A DNA stretch of 64,000 bases from RGIG5612 sp963589005 (GCA_963589005.1 CAVAJR010000008.1:1-64000), one strand, 5' to 3'; positions 34,809-44,259 are shown, numbered from the stretch's first letter. Numbers and translations are program-made. Notes: a model not told the origin generated them from the sequence alone.

Positions 34809-36626
34809 ATGGCAGAATCAATGAGTGGCTTTATCAGAAGCCACAGATGCGCAGAAGTTGTAAATGCACAATTAGGCGAGAGTGTAACCCTTATGGGATG
34901 GGTTAATAAGAGACGTAACCTCGGAAGCCTTATATTTGTTGACTTACGGGATCGCTCCGGTCTGGTACAGTTGTTGTTTGACGAAGACAATATTGGTAAG
35001 GAAGGATTTGAGAAGGCAGGAACACTCAGAAATGAATTCGTTATTGCTGTAAAAGGCCTGGTACAAAAACGTGGCGGTGCAGTTAATGAAAATCTTGCAA
35101 CAGGTGAGCTTGAGATCAAGGTTCTTGAACTCAGAATCCTTTCAGAAAGTCTGACACCTCCATTTCCTATAGAAGACGGAATTCAGACAAAGGACGAATT
35201 AAGACTTAAATACAGATATTTGGATCTTCGCCGTCCTGAGCTTCAGAAAAAACTTATGTTAAGAAGCAAGGTGGCACAGAGCGTTCGTACATTTATGACC
35301 AATGAAGGATTTCTTGAGATTGAAACTCCTATGCTGTGCAAGAGTACGCCGGAGGGTGCAAGGGACTATCTGGTACCTAGCCGTGTTCATCCGGGTCATT
35401 TCTATGCGCTTCCTCAGTCTCCACAGTTGTATAAGCAGCTTTTGATGTGCGCAGGATATGACAGATATTTTCAGATCGCCAGATGTTTCAGAGACGAGGA
35501 TTTAAGAGCTGACAGACAGCCGGAATTTACACAGATCGATATGGAATTCTCATTTGCAGACCAGCATACTGTCATGGATACAAATGAGAGACTTATTGCT
35601 CATATCTTCAAGGAAATCCTTGACGTGGATGTAAAACTTCCTATTCAGAGAATGACATGGCAGGAGGCTATGGACAGATATGGCTCGGATAAGCCGGATA
35701 CTCGTTTCGGAATGGAACTTAAGGACATCACAGACACAGTGAAGGATTGCGGCTTTTCAGTATTTGCCAATGCTGCAGCTGCAGGCGGCAGTGTAAGAGG
35801 TATTGTTGCTGAAGGCATGGCTGAGATGCCTAGAAAGAAGATAGATGCTCTTGTTGATTTTGCCAAGGGTTATGGCGCCAAGGGCCTTGCATATCTGGGA
35901 ATCAATCATGATGGAACATATAAGTCGTCATTTGCCAAATTCCTTACAGAGGAACAGATCAGTAATATCATTGGTAAAATGGGTGCTAAGCCGGGAGATA
36001 TGATGTTCTTCGCAGCTGACAAGGATAAGATAGTTTATGCTGTATTAGGCGCATTAAGACTTAACCTGGGCGAGCAGATGGGTCTTATTGACCATAGCAA
36101 ATTCAACTTCCTGTGGGTAACAGAGTTCCCGCTGCTTGAGTATTCAGATGAACAGGATAGATGGGTTGCGATGCATCATCCGTTCACAATGCCTCTGGAA
36201 AGAGACCTGAACTATCTTGATACAGAGCCGTGGAAGTGTCATGCAGCTGCATATGATATTGTTCTTAATGGTATCGAGCTGGGCGGAGGTTCAGAGAGAA
36301 TCTATAATCCGCAGATCCAGGAGAAGATGTTCAGAGCTATCGGATTTACAAATGAAGAGGCTTACGAAAGGTTTGGATTCCTTCTTGATGCGTTCAAATA
36401 CGGAGTACCGCCTCATGCAGGACTGGCATTCGGATTTGACCGTCTGATGATGCTTATGACAGGTGCTGAGTCTATCAGAGATGTAATTGCATTCCCTAAG
36501 GTTAAGGATGCGTCATGTCTCATGACAAATGCACCGGGACTTGTTGATGATAAACAGTTGGATGAACTTGACATCCAAGTAAAGGAATATTTTGAAGAGG
36601 CACCGGCCGAGACTGAGGAAGTATGA
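34809..36626 (+). CDS. aspS: Aspartyl-tRNA synthetase
   Basis: Charges tRNA-Asp (and possibly tRNA-Asn if non-discriminating). 605 residues: N-terminal OB anticodon-binding domain (about 1-105), class II core with FRDEDLRADRQPEFTQID motif 2 near 225, the bacterial GAD insertion (about 295-415), and motif 3 GLAFGFDRLMMLM near 540. Length and the GAD domain fit the bacterial type. GAAGGAAG precedes the ATG. aspS follows hisS in many Firmicutes; its stop overlaps tgt by four bases. Confidence 0.96.
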   Translation: MAESMSGFIRSHRCAEVVNAQLGESVTLMGWVNKRRNLGSLIFVDLRDRSGLVQLLFDEDNIGKEGFEKAGTLRNEFVIAVKGLVQKRGGAVNENLATGELEIKVLELRILSESLTPPFPIEDGIQTKDELRLKYRYLDLRRPELQKKLMLRSKVAQSVRTFMTNEGFLEIETPMLCKSTPEGARDYLVPSRVHPGHFYALPQSPQLYKQLLMCAGYDRYFQIARCFRDEDLRADRQPEFTQIDMEFSFADQHTVMDTNERLIAHIFKEILDVDVKLPIQRMTWQEAMDRYGSDKPDTRFGMELKDITDTVKDCGFSVFANAAAAGGSVRGIVAEGMAEMPRKKIDALVDFAKGYGAKGLAYLGINHDGTYKSSFAKFLTEEQISNIIGKMGAKPGDMMFFAADKDKIVYAVLGALRLNLGEQMGLIDHSKFNFLWVTEFPLLEYSDEQDRWVAMHHPFTMPLERDLNYLDTEPWKCHAAAYDIVLNGIELGGGSERIYNPQIQEKMFRAIGFTNEEAYERFGFLLDAFKYGVPPHAGLAFGFDRLMMLMTGAESIRDVIAFPKVKDASCLMTNAPGLVDDKQLDELDIQVKEYFEEAPAETEEV

Positions 36627-37756
36627 AATATACAATAGATAATATTGAAGGTAAGGCCAAGGCTGCAACATTTGAGACTGTTCACGGAACAGTAAAAACA
36701 CCTGTATTTATGAATGTAGGAACTGCCGCTGCCATTAAGGGTGCGGTAAGTTCTGTGGATCTGAAGGATGTAGGTACGCAGATAGAGCTGTGCAATACCT
36801 ATCATCTCCACGTAAGACCGGGAGATGAGATCGTACATAAGATGGGCGGTCTTCGTAAGTTCATGCATTGGGATGGACCTGTTCTTACGGACTCCGGCGG
36901 ATTTCAGGTATTTTCTCTGGCAAGCCTCAGAAAGATCAAGGAAGAGGGAGTATATTTTAATTCCCATATTGACGGCAGAAAGATCTTCATGGGACCTGAA
37001 CAAAGCATGCAGATACAATCTCACTTAGGAAGTACGATCGCAATGGCATTTGATGAGTGTCCGTCCAGCGTAGCTTCCAGAGATTATGTTGCACCCAGTG
37101 TTGAGCGTACAACAAGATGGCTTAGGAGATGCAAGACAGAATTAGAACGGCTCAACAATGAACCTGACGCAGTTAATCCGGAGCAGATGCTCTTTGGAAT
37201 AAATCAGGGAGCATGTTTTGAGGATATCAGAATAGAACATGCAGAGATCATTAAAGAACTGGATCTTCCGGGATATGCTGTAGGCGGACTGGCTGTAGGC
37301 GAGTCCCATGAAGAGATGTATAGGATCTTGGATGAAACCGTTCCACATCTGCCACAGAATAAACCTGTATATCTTATGGGCGTGGGAACTCCTGCCAATA
37401 TATTAGAAGGCATAGAGAGGGGCGTTGACTTTTTCGATTGCGTATATCCGAGCAGAAACGGACGGCATGGGCATTTATATACTAACCATGGCAAGATCAA
37501 TCTGTTCAATGCCAGATTTGAACTGGATGAAAGGCCAATCGAAGAAGGCTGCCAGTGTCCTGCCTGCAGGAATTTTTCAAGAAGTTATATAAGACATTTA
37601 TTAAAAGCAAAGGAAATGCTGGGAATGCGCCTTTGTGTCTTGCATAATTTGTATTTTTATAATAAAATGGTCAGCGAAGCGCGCGAGGCTATACTGGAAA
37701 ACAGGTTTGCAGAGTATAAGCGAAGCAAATTACAGGGATTCGAGGAATCAGAGTGA
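36623..37756 (+). CDS. tgt: tRNA-guanine transglycosylase (queuine/preQ1 insertion)
   Basis: Exchanges guanine 34 for preQ1 in GUN-anticodon tRNAs on the way to queuosine. 377 residues, TIM barrel. Visible are DSGGFQVFSL near 90-99, GVDFFDCVYPSRNGRHG with the catalytic Asp region near 265-281, and the zinc site C-x-C-x2-C ... H (CQCPAC near 310, H about 25 residues on). The ATG overlaps the aspS stop (ATGA). yajC follows, a widespread order (tgt-yajC). queA is not in the window. Confidence 0.95.
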   Translation: MKYTIDNIEGKAKAATFETVHGTVKTPVFMNVGTAAAIKGAVSSVDLKDVGTQIELCNTYHLHVRPGDEIVHKMGGLRKFMHWDGPVLTDSGGFQVFSLASLRKIKEEGVYFNSHIDGRKIFMGPEQSMQIQSHLGSTIAMAFDECPSSVASRDYVAPSVERTTRWLRRCKTELERLNNEPDAVNPEQMLFGINQGACFEDIRIEHAEIIKELDLPGYAVGGLAVGESHEEMYRILDETVPHLPQNKPVYLMGVGTPANILEGIERGVDFFDCVYPSRNGRHGHLYTNHGKINLFNARFELDERPIEEGCQCPACRNFSRSYIRHLLKAKEMLGMRLCVLHNLYFYNKMVSEAREAILENRFAEYKRSKLQGFEESE

Positions 37757-37809
37757 TTTTCATGGTATTCGATTAGTGGGTTTCGGTTATACTATATTGG
37801 AGGAAGAAA

Positions 37810-38352
37810 ATGGATTTATTAAATATGTTAGCGTTCTGCGCGGGCCAGACTGCTAGTACGGCCACAACAACAGACGGAACAACTGCTAATTCAGGTAATT
37901 CATGGTATATCATCGTGATTTACATTGTTATCTTTGCTGCATTTATCTATTTCATTATGATAAGGCCGCAGAAGAAACAGAAGAAGCAGCAGGAAGATAC
38001 AATGAATGCGATGCAGCCGGGCGATAGCGTTCTTACTACCAGCGGATTTTACGGAACGATTGTTGCAGTTAAGGATGACACAGTTATTGTAGAGTTCGGT
38101 AATAATAAGAATTGTCGTATTCCGATGGCTAAGCAGGCTATTTCACAGGTAGAGAAGGCCGGAGCTGCCGCAGCGACAACAAGTGCTGATGCTGCACCTT
38201 CTAAGAAGTTTTTCGGCAAGAAGAAGGCTGAAGAACAGGTTGAAGAGAAGACAGAACAAACCGAGACAGCTAAGGAAGAGAGCTGCTCATGTTCAGAATG
38301 TACATCATCAGATGAGTCCTCCAAGGAGTCATCTAGTGAGTCTGCCAACTAA
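37810..38352 (+). CDS. yajC: Preprotein translocase subunit YajC, long-tailed
   Basis: Small membrane partner of SecDF. One membrane helix (about 33-55) then the YajC core (about 56-115) with FIMIRPQKKQKKQQ and MQPGDSVLTTSGFYGTI. YajC is usually 85-120 residues; here a low-complexity tail of about 60 residues follows, Lys/Glu-rich and ending in a Ser/Glu-rich stretch with three Cys (SCSCSEC). The tail could be metal-binding or merely disordered. GGAGGAAG precedes the ATG. A terminator follows, ending the rel-yajC gene run. Confidence 0.9.
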   Translation: MDLLNMLAFCAGQTASTATTTDGTTANSGNSWYIIVIYIVIFAAFIYFIMIRPQKKQKKQQEDTMNAMQPGDSVLTTSGFYGTIVAVKDDTVIVEFGNNKNCRIPMAKQAISQVEKAGAAAATTSADAAPSKKFFGKKKAEEQVEEKTEQTETAKEESCSCSECTSSDESSKESSSESAN

Positions 38353-38391
38353 TTACAGGTTTCTGAACATGTTATAAGGGTTAATAATTGC

Positions 38392-38420
38392 GAGGGAATC
38401 TGATACAGGTTCCCTCCTTT
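38392..38420 (+). terminator. Terminator after yajC
   Basis: GAGGGAATC (38392-38400) pairs with GGTTCCCTC (38408-38416), nine pairs with one G-U, followed by CTTTATTATA. Confidence 0.8.
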
Positions 38421-38548
38421 ATTATACAAAAATAATGTAGTTATATCCGAGGACAATTAATAGAGTTGATTTATAGCTTTATTACTTATTCTGGACAGCT
38501 TCAAAATGATTAATGATCATTGCCTATATGGCACAGGGGGAAAACAAA

Positions 38549-39631
38549 ATGAGTAGAGTTTATAATTTCGCTGCAGGTCCGGCTGTACTGCCGGAGGAGG
38601 TGCTCAGAGAAGCAGCAAATGAGATGTTGGATTATAACGGAACCGGATTAGGCGTTATGGAAATGTCTCACAGGAGCAAGGATTTCGAGAAGATTTTAAA
38701 TGATGCCAAGCAGGATCTGACAGATCTTCTGAATATTCCTGATAATTATGAGATTCTTTTTGTTCAGGGCGGCGGTTCAACACAGTTTGCAGCAGTTCCT
38801 ATGAATCTCATGAAAAATAAGGTCGCTGACTATATTGTTACAGGTCAGTGGGCTAAGAAAGCATTTGCCGAGGCTAAGATATTCGGACAGGCCAACAAGA
38901 TAGCATCTTCTGAGGATAAGACATTCACATATATCCCGGATGTATCTGATCTTCCTGTTTCTGAGAATGCAGATTATGTTTATATCTGCCAGAATAATAC
39001 AATTTATGGAACAAAATATAAGGAACTTCCTAATACAAAGGGCAAAGATCTTGTTGCTGACCAGAGTTCTATGTTCCTCTCAGAGCCATGTGATGTTTCT
39101 AAATACGGACTTATATTTGCCGGTGCTCAGAAAAATATAGGCCCTGCAGGCAATGTCGTAGTAATTATAAGAAAAGATCTTATTACTGATGATGTACTTG
39201 TGGGTACTCCGACAATGCTTAAATATAAGACTCATGCCGATAATAATTCACTGTATAACACCCCAAATGCATACGGTATATATATCTGCGGTAAGGTATT
39301 TAAGTGGATCAAGAACATGGGCGGTCTTGAGGCAATGAAGGAAAGAAATGAGAAAAAAGCCAAATTACTGTATGATTTCCTTGATCAGAGCAAGATGTTC
39401 ATCGGAACGGTTGAGAAGGAATACAGGTCACTGATGAATGTTCCGTTCGTTACCGGCTCAGATGAATTAAATGCAAAATTCATTGATGAGGCTAAGAAGA
39501 ATGGTCTTGTTCAGCTGAAGGGTCACAGAACTGTAGGCGGAATGAGAGCTTCTATATATAATGCGATGCCATATGAAGGCGTAGTAAAACTTGTAGAATT
39601 TATGGATAGATTTGAAAAGGAGAATGCGTGA
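38549..39631 (+). CDS. serC: Phosphoserine aminotransferase
   Basis: Converts 3-phosphohydroxypyruvate plus glutamate to phosphoserine, second step of serine synthesis. 360 residues, PLP fold type I: starts MSRVYNFAAGPAVLPEEVL, has FVQGGGSTQFAAVPMNL near 75, and the PLP-lysine region FAGAQKNIGPAG near 193-204. I use ATG 38549 with CAGGGGG seven to eight bases upstream; the in-frame ATG at 38513 adds a leader that homologues lack. Overlaps serA by one base. serB is not here. Confidence 0.95.
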   Translation: MSRVYNFAAGPAVLPEEVLREAANEMLDYNGTGLGVMEMSHRSKDFEKILNDAKQDLTDLLNIPDNYEILFVQGGGSTQFAAVPMNLMKNKVADYIVTGQWAKKAFAEAKIFGQANKIASSEDKTFTYIPDVSDLPVSENADYVYICQNNTIYGTKYKELPNTKGKDLVADQSSMFLSEPCDVSKYGLIFAGAQKNIGPAGNVVVIIRKDLITDDVLVGTPTMLKYKTHADNNSLYNTPNAYGIYICGKVFKWIKNMGGLEAMKERNEKKAKLLYDFLDQSKMFIGTVEKEYRSLMNVPFVTGSDELNAKFIDEAKKNGLVQLKGHRTVGGMRASIYNAMPYEGVVKLVEFMDRFEKENA

Positions 39632-40785
39632 TGTACAAATACAAATGTCTTAATCCTATCGCACCTGTTGGTCTGGAACATTTTAAGGCTAATTATCAGC
39701 AGGCAAATGATGATGCCAATCCGGATCTCATACTTGTAAGAAGTGCAGATATGAAGAACATGGAATTCAATGATAACCTTGTAGCTATTGCAAGAGCTGG
39801 CGCAGGTGTCAATAATATACCTCTGGACAGATGTGCAGAAGAGGGAATAGTAGTATTCAATACACCGGGAGCCAATGCCAATGGTGTTAAGGAATTGTTC
39901 CTTTTTGCAGCCATAGCCGGAGAGAGAGATATCCTGGGAGGAATCAAGTGGGCTGAAGGCGAGTTTGGCAATCCTGATATTGCTGCAGCAGCCGAAAAGG
40001 AGAAGAAACGTTTCGCCGGACATGAGATCATGGGCAAGACTCTGGGTGTTATCGGTCTGGGAGCGATCGGCATTAAAGTCGCAAATATGGCAGTTTCACT
40101 GGGCATGAGAGTAGTCGGATATGATCCATACCTGGGAGCAGAAGCTAAGGCAACATTAAACTCACTTGTTGAAATGACAGATGACCTGTATTATCTGGCA
40201 GGCAAGGCTGAGATGATCACGATCCATGTTCCTGCCATGGCAAGCACGATCGGCATGATCAACGCAGATTTTCTTGCAAAATGCCGCAAGGGCGTTATCT
40301 TCATTAACCTTGCAAGGGATACTCTGGTAAATGAGCCTGATATGCAGGCAGCTCTTAACCTGGGTCAGGTAGCAAAATATATCTGTGACTTCCCGACACC
40401 GGGCTGTGCAGCAATGAAGAATGCTATTATAATCCCACACCTTGGAGCGTCTACAGAGGAATCAGAAGACAACTGCGCGATCATGGCAGTACAGCAGCTG
40501 GTTGACTTCATGGAAAATGGAAATATTACTAATTCAGTAAACTTCCCTCCGGTGGATTTTGGGAGAGCAGACGGAGTTATCCGTGTATGCGTAGCTCACA
40601 GAGCATCACTTGTTACAGCAGAGATCGCTTCAAGACTGCATGAAGCCGGCGCTGAGCTTAAGGGAATGTTCGGCAAGGTAAAGGGAGATTACGGATATTC
40701 ATTATTTGATATGGAAGAATATCCGGAGGGATTGATCGATAAGATCAACAAAGCTGATATTTTAAAGATCAGAGTTATTAAATAA
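39631..40785 (+). CDS. serA: D-3-phosphoglycerate dehydrogenase
   Basis: NAD-dependent first step of serine synthesis. 384 residues: substrate-binding half, NAD domain with GLGAIG near 146-151 and catalytic HLGASTEES near 271-279, and a short C-terminal ACT-like domain (about 312-384) starting RVCVAHRAS; no intervening ASB domain. ATG 39631 overlaps the serC stop (TGATG) with AAGGAG at 39617. The serCA pair is a self-contained operon. Serine feedback through the ACT domain is possible. Confidence 0.94.
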   Translation: MYKYKCLNPIAPVGLEHFKANYQQANDDANPDLILVRSADMKNMEFNDNLVAIARAGAGVNNIPLDRCAEEGIVVFNTPGANANGVKELFLFAAIAGERDILGGIKWAEGEFGNPDIAAAAEKEKKRFAGHEIMGKTLGVIGLGAIGIKVANMAVSLGMRVVGYDPYLGAEAKATLNSLVEMTDDLYYLAGKAEMITIHVPAMASTIGMINADFLAKCRKGVIFINLARDTLVNEPDMQAALNLGQVAKYICDFPTPGCAAMKNAIIIPHLGASTEESEDNCAIMAVQQLVDFMENGNITNSVNFPPVDFGRADGVIRVCVAHRASLVTAEIASRLHEAGAELKGMFGKVKGDYGYSLFDMEEYPEGLIDKINKADILKIRVIK

Positions 40786-40890
40786 AATCGATTAAATCGA
40801 GATCACAAAACCTTATTCCGGGTTTGCCCGAATAACGGGATACTATTAAATTCTAAGCTTATGAAAAGCACTGTGAGCCGGGATTCGTAC

Positions 40891-40919
40891 TTGAAATGAA
40901 CGCTTATAAGTGATATAAA
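40891..40919 (+). promoter_or_regulatory. Strong sigma-A promoter for the BKACE gene
   Basis: TTGAAA (40891-40896), 17-base spacer, TATAAA (40914-40919) preceded by TGA as an extended -10. About 60 bases before the start codon. Upstream, TTATTC-c-GGG and CCCGAATAA (40813-40835) form a hairpin that may end the serA message. Confidence 0.75.
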
Positions 40920-40983
40920 TACTTGGAATCAAAAACTGATTCAAATTTAAGCTTAAATTTAATTGTTTATGGAGGAAATCAAA

Positions 40984-41856
40984 ATGGCAGATTTAAAAGC
41001 ATTAAAGAACAAGACAATTATTACTGTTGCACCTACAGGTGCATGGCCAAAAAAGAAAGATAACCCAAATGTACCACTTGATCCAGAAGAGATCGCTGAA
41101 GAGGTATATCAGTGCTGGAAAGCTGGTGCTGCAGTAGCTCATCTTCATATGAGAGATGCTGAAGGCAACGGCGTTATGGATCCAGTAAGATTCAAGAAGA
41201 CAGTAGAACTTATCAAGGCTCACAAGGACTGCGATATCGTTCTTAACCTTACAACATCAGGCGACATCCACGCTGATGATGAGATCCGTGTTGCTCACGT
41301 TAAAGAACTTAAGCCAGATATGGCATCATATGACTGCGGTTCTATGAACTGGTTAAACAGCGGTCTGTTCATCAACAGCCCTAAGTTCCTTGAGGATTGC
41401 GGTCTTCTGTTCCAGGAACTCGGTGTTAAGCCGGAAATCGAAGCTTTCGATCCAGGTATGATCGGCAACGCTGCTTACTACATCAAGAAGGGTGTTCTTA
41501 AAACTCCTGTACACTTCCAGTTCTGCATGGGCTGTGCAAATGGTATCGCTGGTACAATGAAGAACCTTGTATTCATGAAGGAAACAGCTGATTCACTCGT
41601 TGGACCTGGCAACTACACATGGTCATGCTTCGGTGTTGGTCATTCAGCTATGGAAATGCTTTATGGCGCAATCGCTTTAGGCGGACATATCCGTGTTGGT
41701 ATGGAAGATAACGTATTATTCTCTAAGGGCGTTCTTGCTGAATCTAACATGCAGTTCGTAGAGAGAGCAGTTAAAGCTGTTAAGTTATTTGGTCGTGAAG
41801 TTGCTACACCAGATGAGGCTCGTCAGATCCTTAACCTTGCTCCATACAATGCATAA
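40984..41856 (+). CDS. BKACE-family beta-keto acid cleavage enzyme
   Basis: Zinc enzyme that condenses a beta-keto acid with acetyl-CoA and splits it; the founding member, Kce, acts on 3-keto-5-aminohexanoate in lysine fermentation. 290 residues, TIM barrel; H53 and H55 in AHLHMRD are the zinc ligands, and LNLTTSGD near 97 and FGVGHSAMEML near 213 are family hallmarks. None of the other lysine-fermentation genes is adjacent, so the real substrate is open. ATG 40984 has ATGGAGGAAATC upstream. Codon use (many AAC, TTC, GCT, CGT) differs from its neighbours and suggests very high expression. Confidence 0.88.
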   Translation: MADLKALKNKTIITVAPTGAWPKKKDNPNVPLDPEEIAEEVYQCWKAGAAVAHLHMRDAEGNGVMDPVRFKKTVELIKAHKDCDIVLNLTTSGDIHADDEIRVAHVKELKPDMASYDCGSMNWLNSGLFINSPKFLEDCGLLFQELGVKPEIEAFDPGMIGNAAYYIKKGVLKTPVHFQFCMGCANGIAGTMKNLVFMKETADSLVGPGNYTWSCFGVGHSAMEMLYGAIALGGHIRVGMEDNVLFSKGVLAESNMQFVERAVKAVKLFGREVATPDEARQILNLAPYNA

Positions 41857-41885
41857 TTAAAAGTGCATAATAAATAAGCTTAATG

Positions 41886-41908
41886 CAGCGGGTCTATATG
41901 ACCCGCTG
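41886..41908 (+). terminator. Terminator after the BKACE gene
   Basis: CAGCGGGTC (41886-41894), TATAT loop, GACCCGCTG (41900-41908): a perfect 9-base stem. The tail TATCTGTGTCTG is only moderately T-rich. Confidence 0.7.
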
Positions 41909-41991
41909 TATCTGTGTCTGTGCGAAAACGACCATAATATAATGATAGAATATAGAAATCATGAAATTTGTGTCAAAATCGCAGACAACAT

Positions 41992-42020
41992 TTGACATAT
42001 TGGTAAAAAGTGTATTTAAT
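41992..42020 (+). promoter_or_regulatory. Sigma-A promoter for zinc-ribbon and flavin-reductase genes
   Basis: Perfect TTGACA (41992-41997), 17-base spacer, TTTAAT (42015-42020), about 80 bases before the ATG. Confidence 0.7.
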
Positions 42021-42099
42021 ATAACGGTGATGTTAATAAGCCCTTCATGTTGGTATGCAAGGGTATCTAAATTATAAAAAGTTTCAGGAGGACATAAAA

Positions 42100-42288
42100 A
42101 TGACTTGGGGAGCACAGTATATGTGTTATACATGCAATAAGTGCGGCAAAAAATACAGATATGCAATAGACCTTATTGCTGATTTCGGCGAAGATTACGG
42201 TAAGTGCCCGGATTGCGGTTCTGAGGGACATCTGGATGCTGAAGGCCCTGTATGTGATGCAACAAGACCATACGAGGATGTTGAATAA
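42100..42288 (+). CDS. 62-residue zinc-ribbon protein
   Basis: Small acidic protein with C12 and C15 (CNKC) and C36 and C39 (CPDC), a classic four-Cys zinc ribbon, plus unpaired C9 and C52. It begins MTWGAQYMCYTCNKCGKKYR. No catalytic motif; rubredoxin-like metal binding is possible, since the downstream gene encodes a flavin reductase-like protein two bases later. A perfect AGGAGG lies eight bases before the ATG, indicating strong translation. Function unknown. Confidence 0.8.
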   Translation: MTWGAQYMCYTCNKCGKKYRYAIDLIADFGEDYGKCPDCGSEGHLDAEGPVCDATRPYEDVE

Positions 42289-42290
42289 TA

Positions 42291-42875
42291 ATGGCCAGAG
42301 CTTCATTTAAACCAGGCAACATATTATATCCGCTGCCGGCTGTAATGGTCAGCTGCTGCCGCCCGGGAGAAAAACCTAATATCATAACTATTGCATGGAC
42401 AGGAACGGTTTGCTCTGATCCTGCGATGGTATCCATATCTGTAAGACCTGACAGATACAGCTATGACATAATTAAAGAAACAGGGGAATTTGTCATCAAT
42501 CTTATAGACCAAAATCTTGTAAGGGCTATGGATTATTGCGGCGTTAAGAGCGGAAGGAATATTGATAAGTTCGTGGAGTGCGGGCTTACTGCATTGGATT
42601 CAGTAAGCGTTTCGGCACCCTCTATAGGTGAGAGTCCTGTGTGCATAGAATGTAAGGTGTCACAGGTTATTAAGCTGGGCTCTCATGATATGTTTATCGC
42701 TGATGTGACGGGGGTTACTGTTGACGATAAATATATGGATGAGAAGGGCAGATTCCATCTGAATGATGCGGGACTTATCGCATACTCGCACGGTGAGTAT
42801 TTTGCTCTGGGCAAGAGTCACGGCAGATTCGGCTACAGTGTACAAAAGAAGAAAACTCAAAAAAAGAAATCCTAA
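42291..42875 (+). CDS. Flavin reductase family protein (DIM6/NTAB type)
   Basis: FMN-binding split-barrel protein of 194 residues; family members reduce flavin or bind FMN with an unknown partner. Visible are the N-terminal NILYPLPAVMVSCCRPGEKPN, the FMN-binding SVRPDRYSYDIIKETGEFVIN near 45-65, and a Lys-rich C-terminal tail. It starts two bases after the zinc-ribbon gene with little ribosome site of its own, so it is probably coupled to it. Confidence 0.85.
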   Translation: MARASFKPGNILYPLPAVMVSCCRPGEKPNIITIAWTGTVCSDPAMVSISVRPDRYSYDIIKETGEFVINLIDQNLVRAMDYCGVKSGRNIDKFVECGLTALDSVSVSAPSIGESPVCIECKVSQVIKLGSHDMFIADVTGVTVDDKYMDEKGRFHLNDAGLIAYSHGEYFALGKSHGRFGYSVQKKKTQKKKS

Positions 42876-42935
42876 TTTTATTTTCTACGATAACAAATGA
42901 ACAGATCGCTTTGTGTGATCATGAAAGGGGAAAAC

Positions 42936-44258
42936 ATGACAAAACAAGAGATTATCAAGATCATTAAGGAACAGGATATTAAGTTCATCAGGCTTCAGTT
43001 TACAGATATTTTCGGAGCAATGAAGAATGTCTCGATTACGCCTACACAGATCGAACGCGCATTAGATAATAAAATGATGTTCGATGGTTCTTCTATTGAT
43101 GGATTTGCAAGAATAGAAGAATCAGATATGTGCCTGCATCCGGATCTTGATTCATTTGTCATTCATCCGTGGGATCAGGAGAAGGGCAAGGTGGCACGCC
43201 TTATCTGCGATATCTATGGAACTGATGATAAGCCATTTGCAGGGGATCCGAGATACATTCTCAGAAAGGCTCTTAAGCATGCTGAGGATATGGGATATTC
43301 ATTCCAAGTGGGCCCTGAATGCGAATTCTATCTCATGAAAACAGATGCCAACGGAAGGCCGTCACTGGAATCATATGATGAGGGCGGATATTTTGATCTG
43401 GGTCCTAATGATATCGGCGAGGATGTAAGAAAATATATTGTTCTGGCATTGGAAGAGCTGGGATATGAGATTGAGGCTTCACATCATGAATGCGGCCCTG
43501 CGCAGCATGAGATTGATTTTAAGTATGCTCAGGCGCTCAAGGCTGCCGATAATATCATGACCTTTAAATATGCAGTCAAGACTATATCTGAGAAGCATAA
43601 TATGTATGCAACATTTATGCCTAAGCCATTTTATGGCAAGGCGGGCAATGGCATGCATCTTAACATGTCCCTCTCTAAAAATGGCAAGAATGCATTTGTA
43701 GACGAGACGGATCCTATCGGCTTATCTAAGGAAGCATATTCATTTATGGCCGGAATTATGAAGCATATTGAGGGAATCACATTATTTACCAATCCTCTTA
43801 TCAATTCATATAAGAGACTGGTTCCGGGATTCGAGGCACCTTTATATATTGCATGGTCAGCGAAGAACAGATCACCTCTGTTCCGCGTTCCTACATGCAA
43901 TGGACAGTCAACAAGAATAGAGCTCAGAAATCCTGATCCGTCAGCTAATCCGTATCTTGCACTTGCACTGTGCCTGGAGGCAGGTCTGGAAGGAATTGAA
44001 AATAATCTTACACCGCCTCGTCCTGTTGACAAGAATATATATGAAATGAGTAAGCGGGAGCTTTCAAGAGCAGGCATTAAGACACTTCCTCTTAATATGT
44101 ATGAGGCTATCAGAAAGGCTGAAAAAGATACATTTATTAAGGAAGTTCTGGGTCAGCATATTTTCGGCCGCTATACTACAGCCAAGAGTAACGAATGGGC
44201 TGATTACTCCAGACGCGTTACAAGCTGGGAATATGACAATTATTTGCTGAAATATTGA
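42936..44258 (+). CDS. glnA: Glutamine synthetase, type I
   Basis: ATP-dependent synthesis of glutamine from glutamate and ammonia. 440 residues, the short GSI-alpha length of Firmicutes. Visible are FDGSSIDGFA near 47-56, GPECEFYLM near 125-133, the catalytic KPFYGKAGNGMHLN region near 230-243, and NRSPLFRVPT near 310. The adenylylation Tyr region of proteobacterial GSI-beta is absent, so feedback or GlnR-like control is expected instead; no GlnR box was recognised. ATG 42936 follows AAAGGGG by five bases. Confidence 0.95.
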   Translation: MTKQEIIKIIKEQDIKFIRLQFTDIFGAMKNVSITPTQIERALDNKMMFDGSSIDGFARIEESDMCLHPDLDSFVIHPWDQEKGKVARLICDIYGTDDKPFAGDPRYILRKALKHAEDMGYSFQVGPECEFYLMKTDANGRPSLESYDEGGYFDLGPNDIGEDVRKYIVLALEELGYEIEASHHECGPAQHEIDFKYAQALKAADNIMTFKYAVKTISEKHNMYATFMPKPFYGKAGNGMHLNMSLSKNGKNAFVDETDPIGLSKEAYSFMAGIMKHIEGITLFTNPLINSYKRLVPGFEAPLYIAWSAKNRSPLFRVPTCNGQSTRIELRNPDPSANPYLALALCLEAGLEGIENNLTPPRPVDKNIYEMSKRELSRAGIKTLPLNMYEAIRKAEKDTFIKEVLGQHIFGRYTTAKSNEWADYSRRVTSWEYDNYLLKY

Positions 44259-44259
44259 T

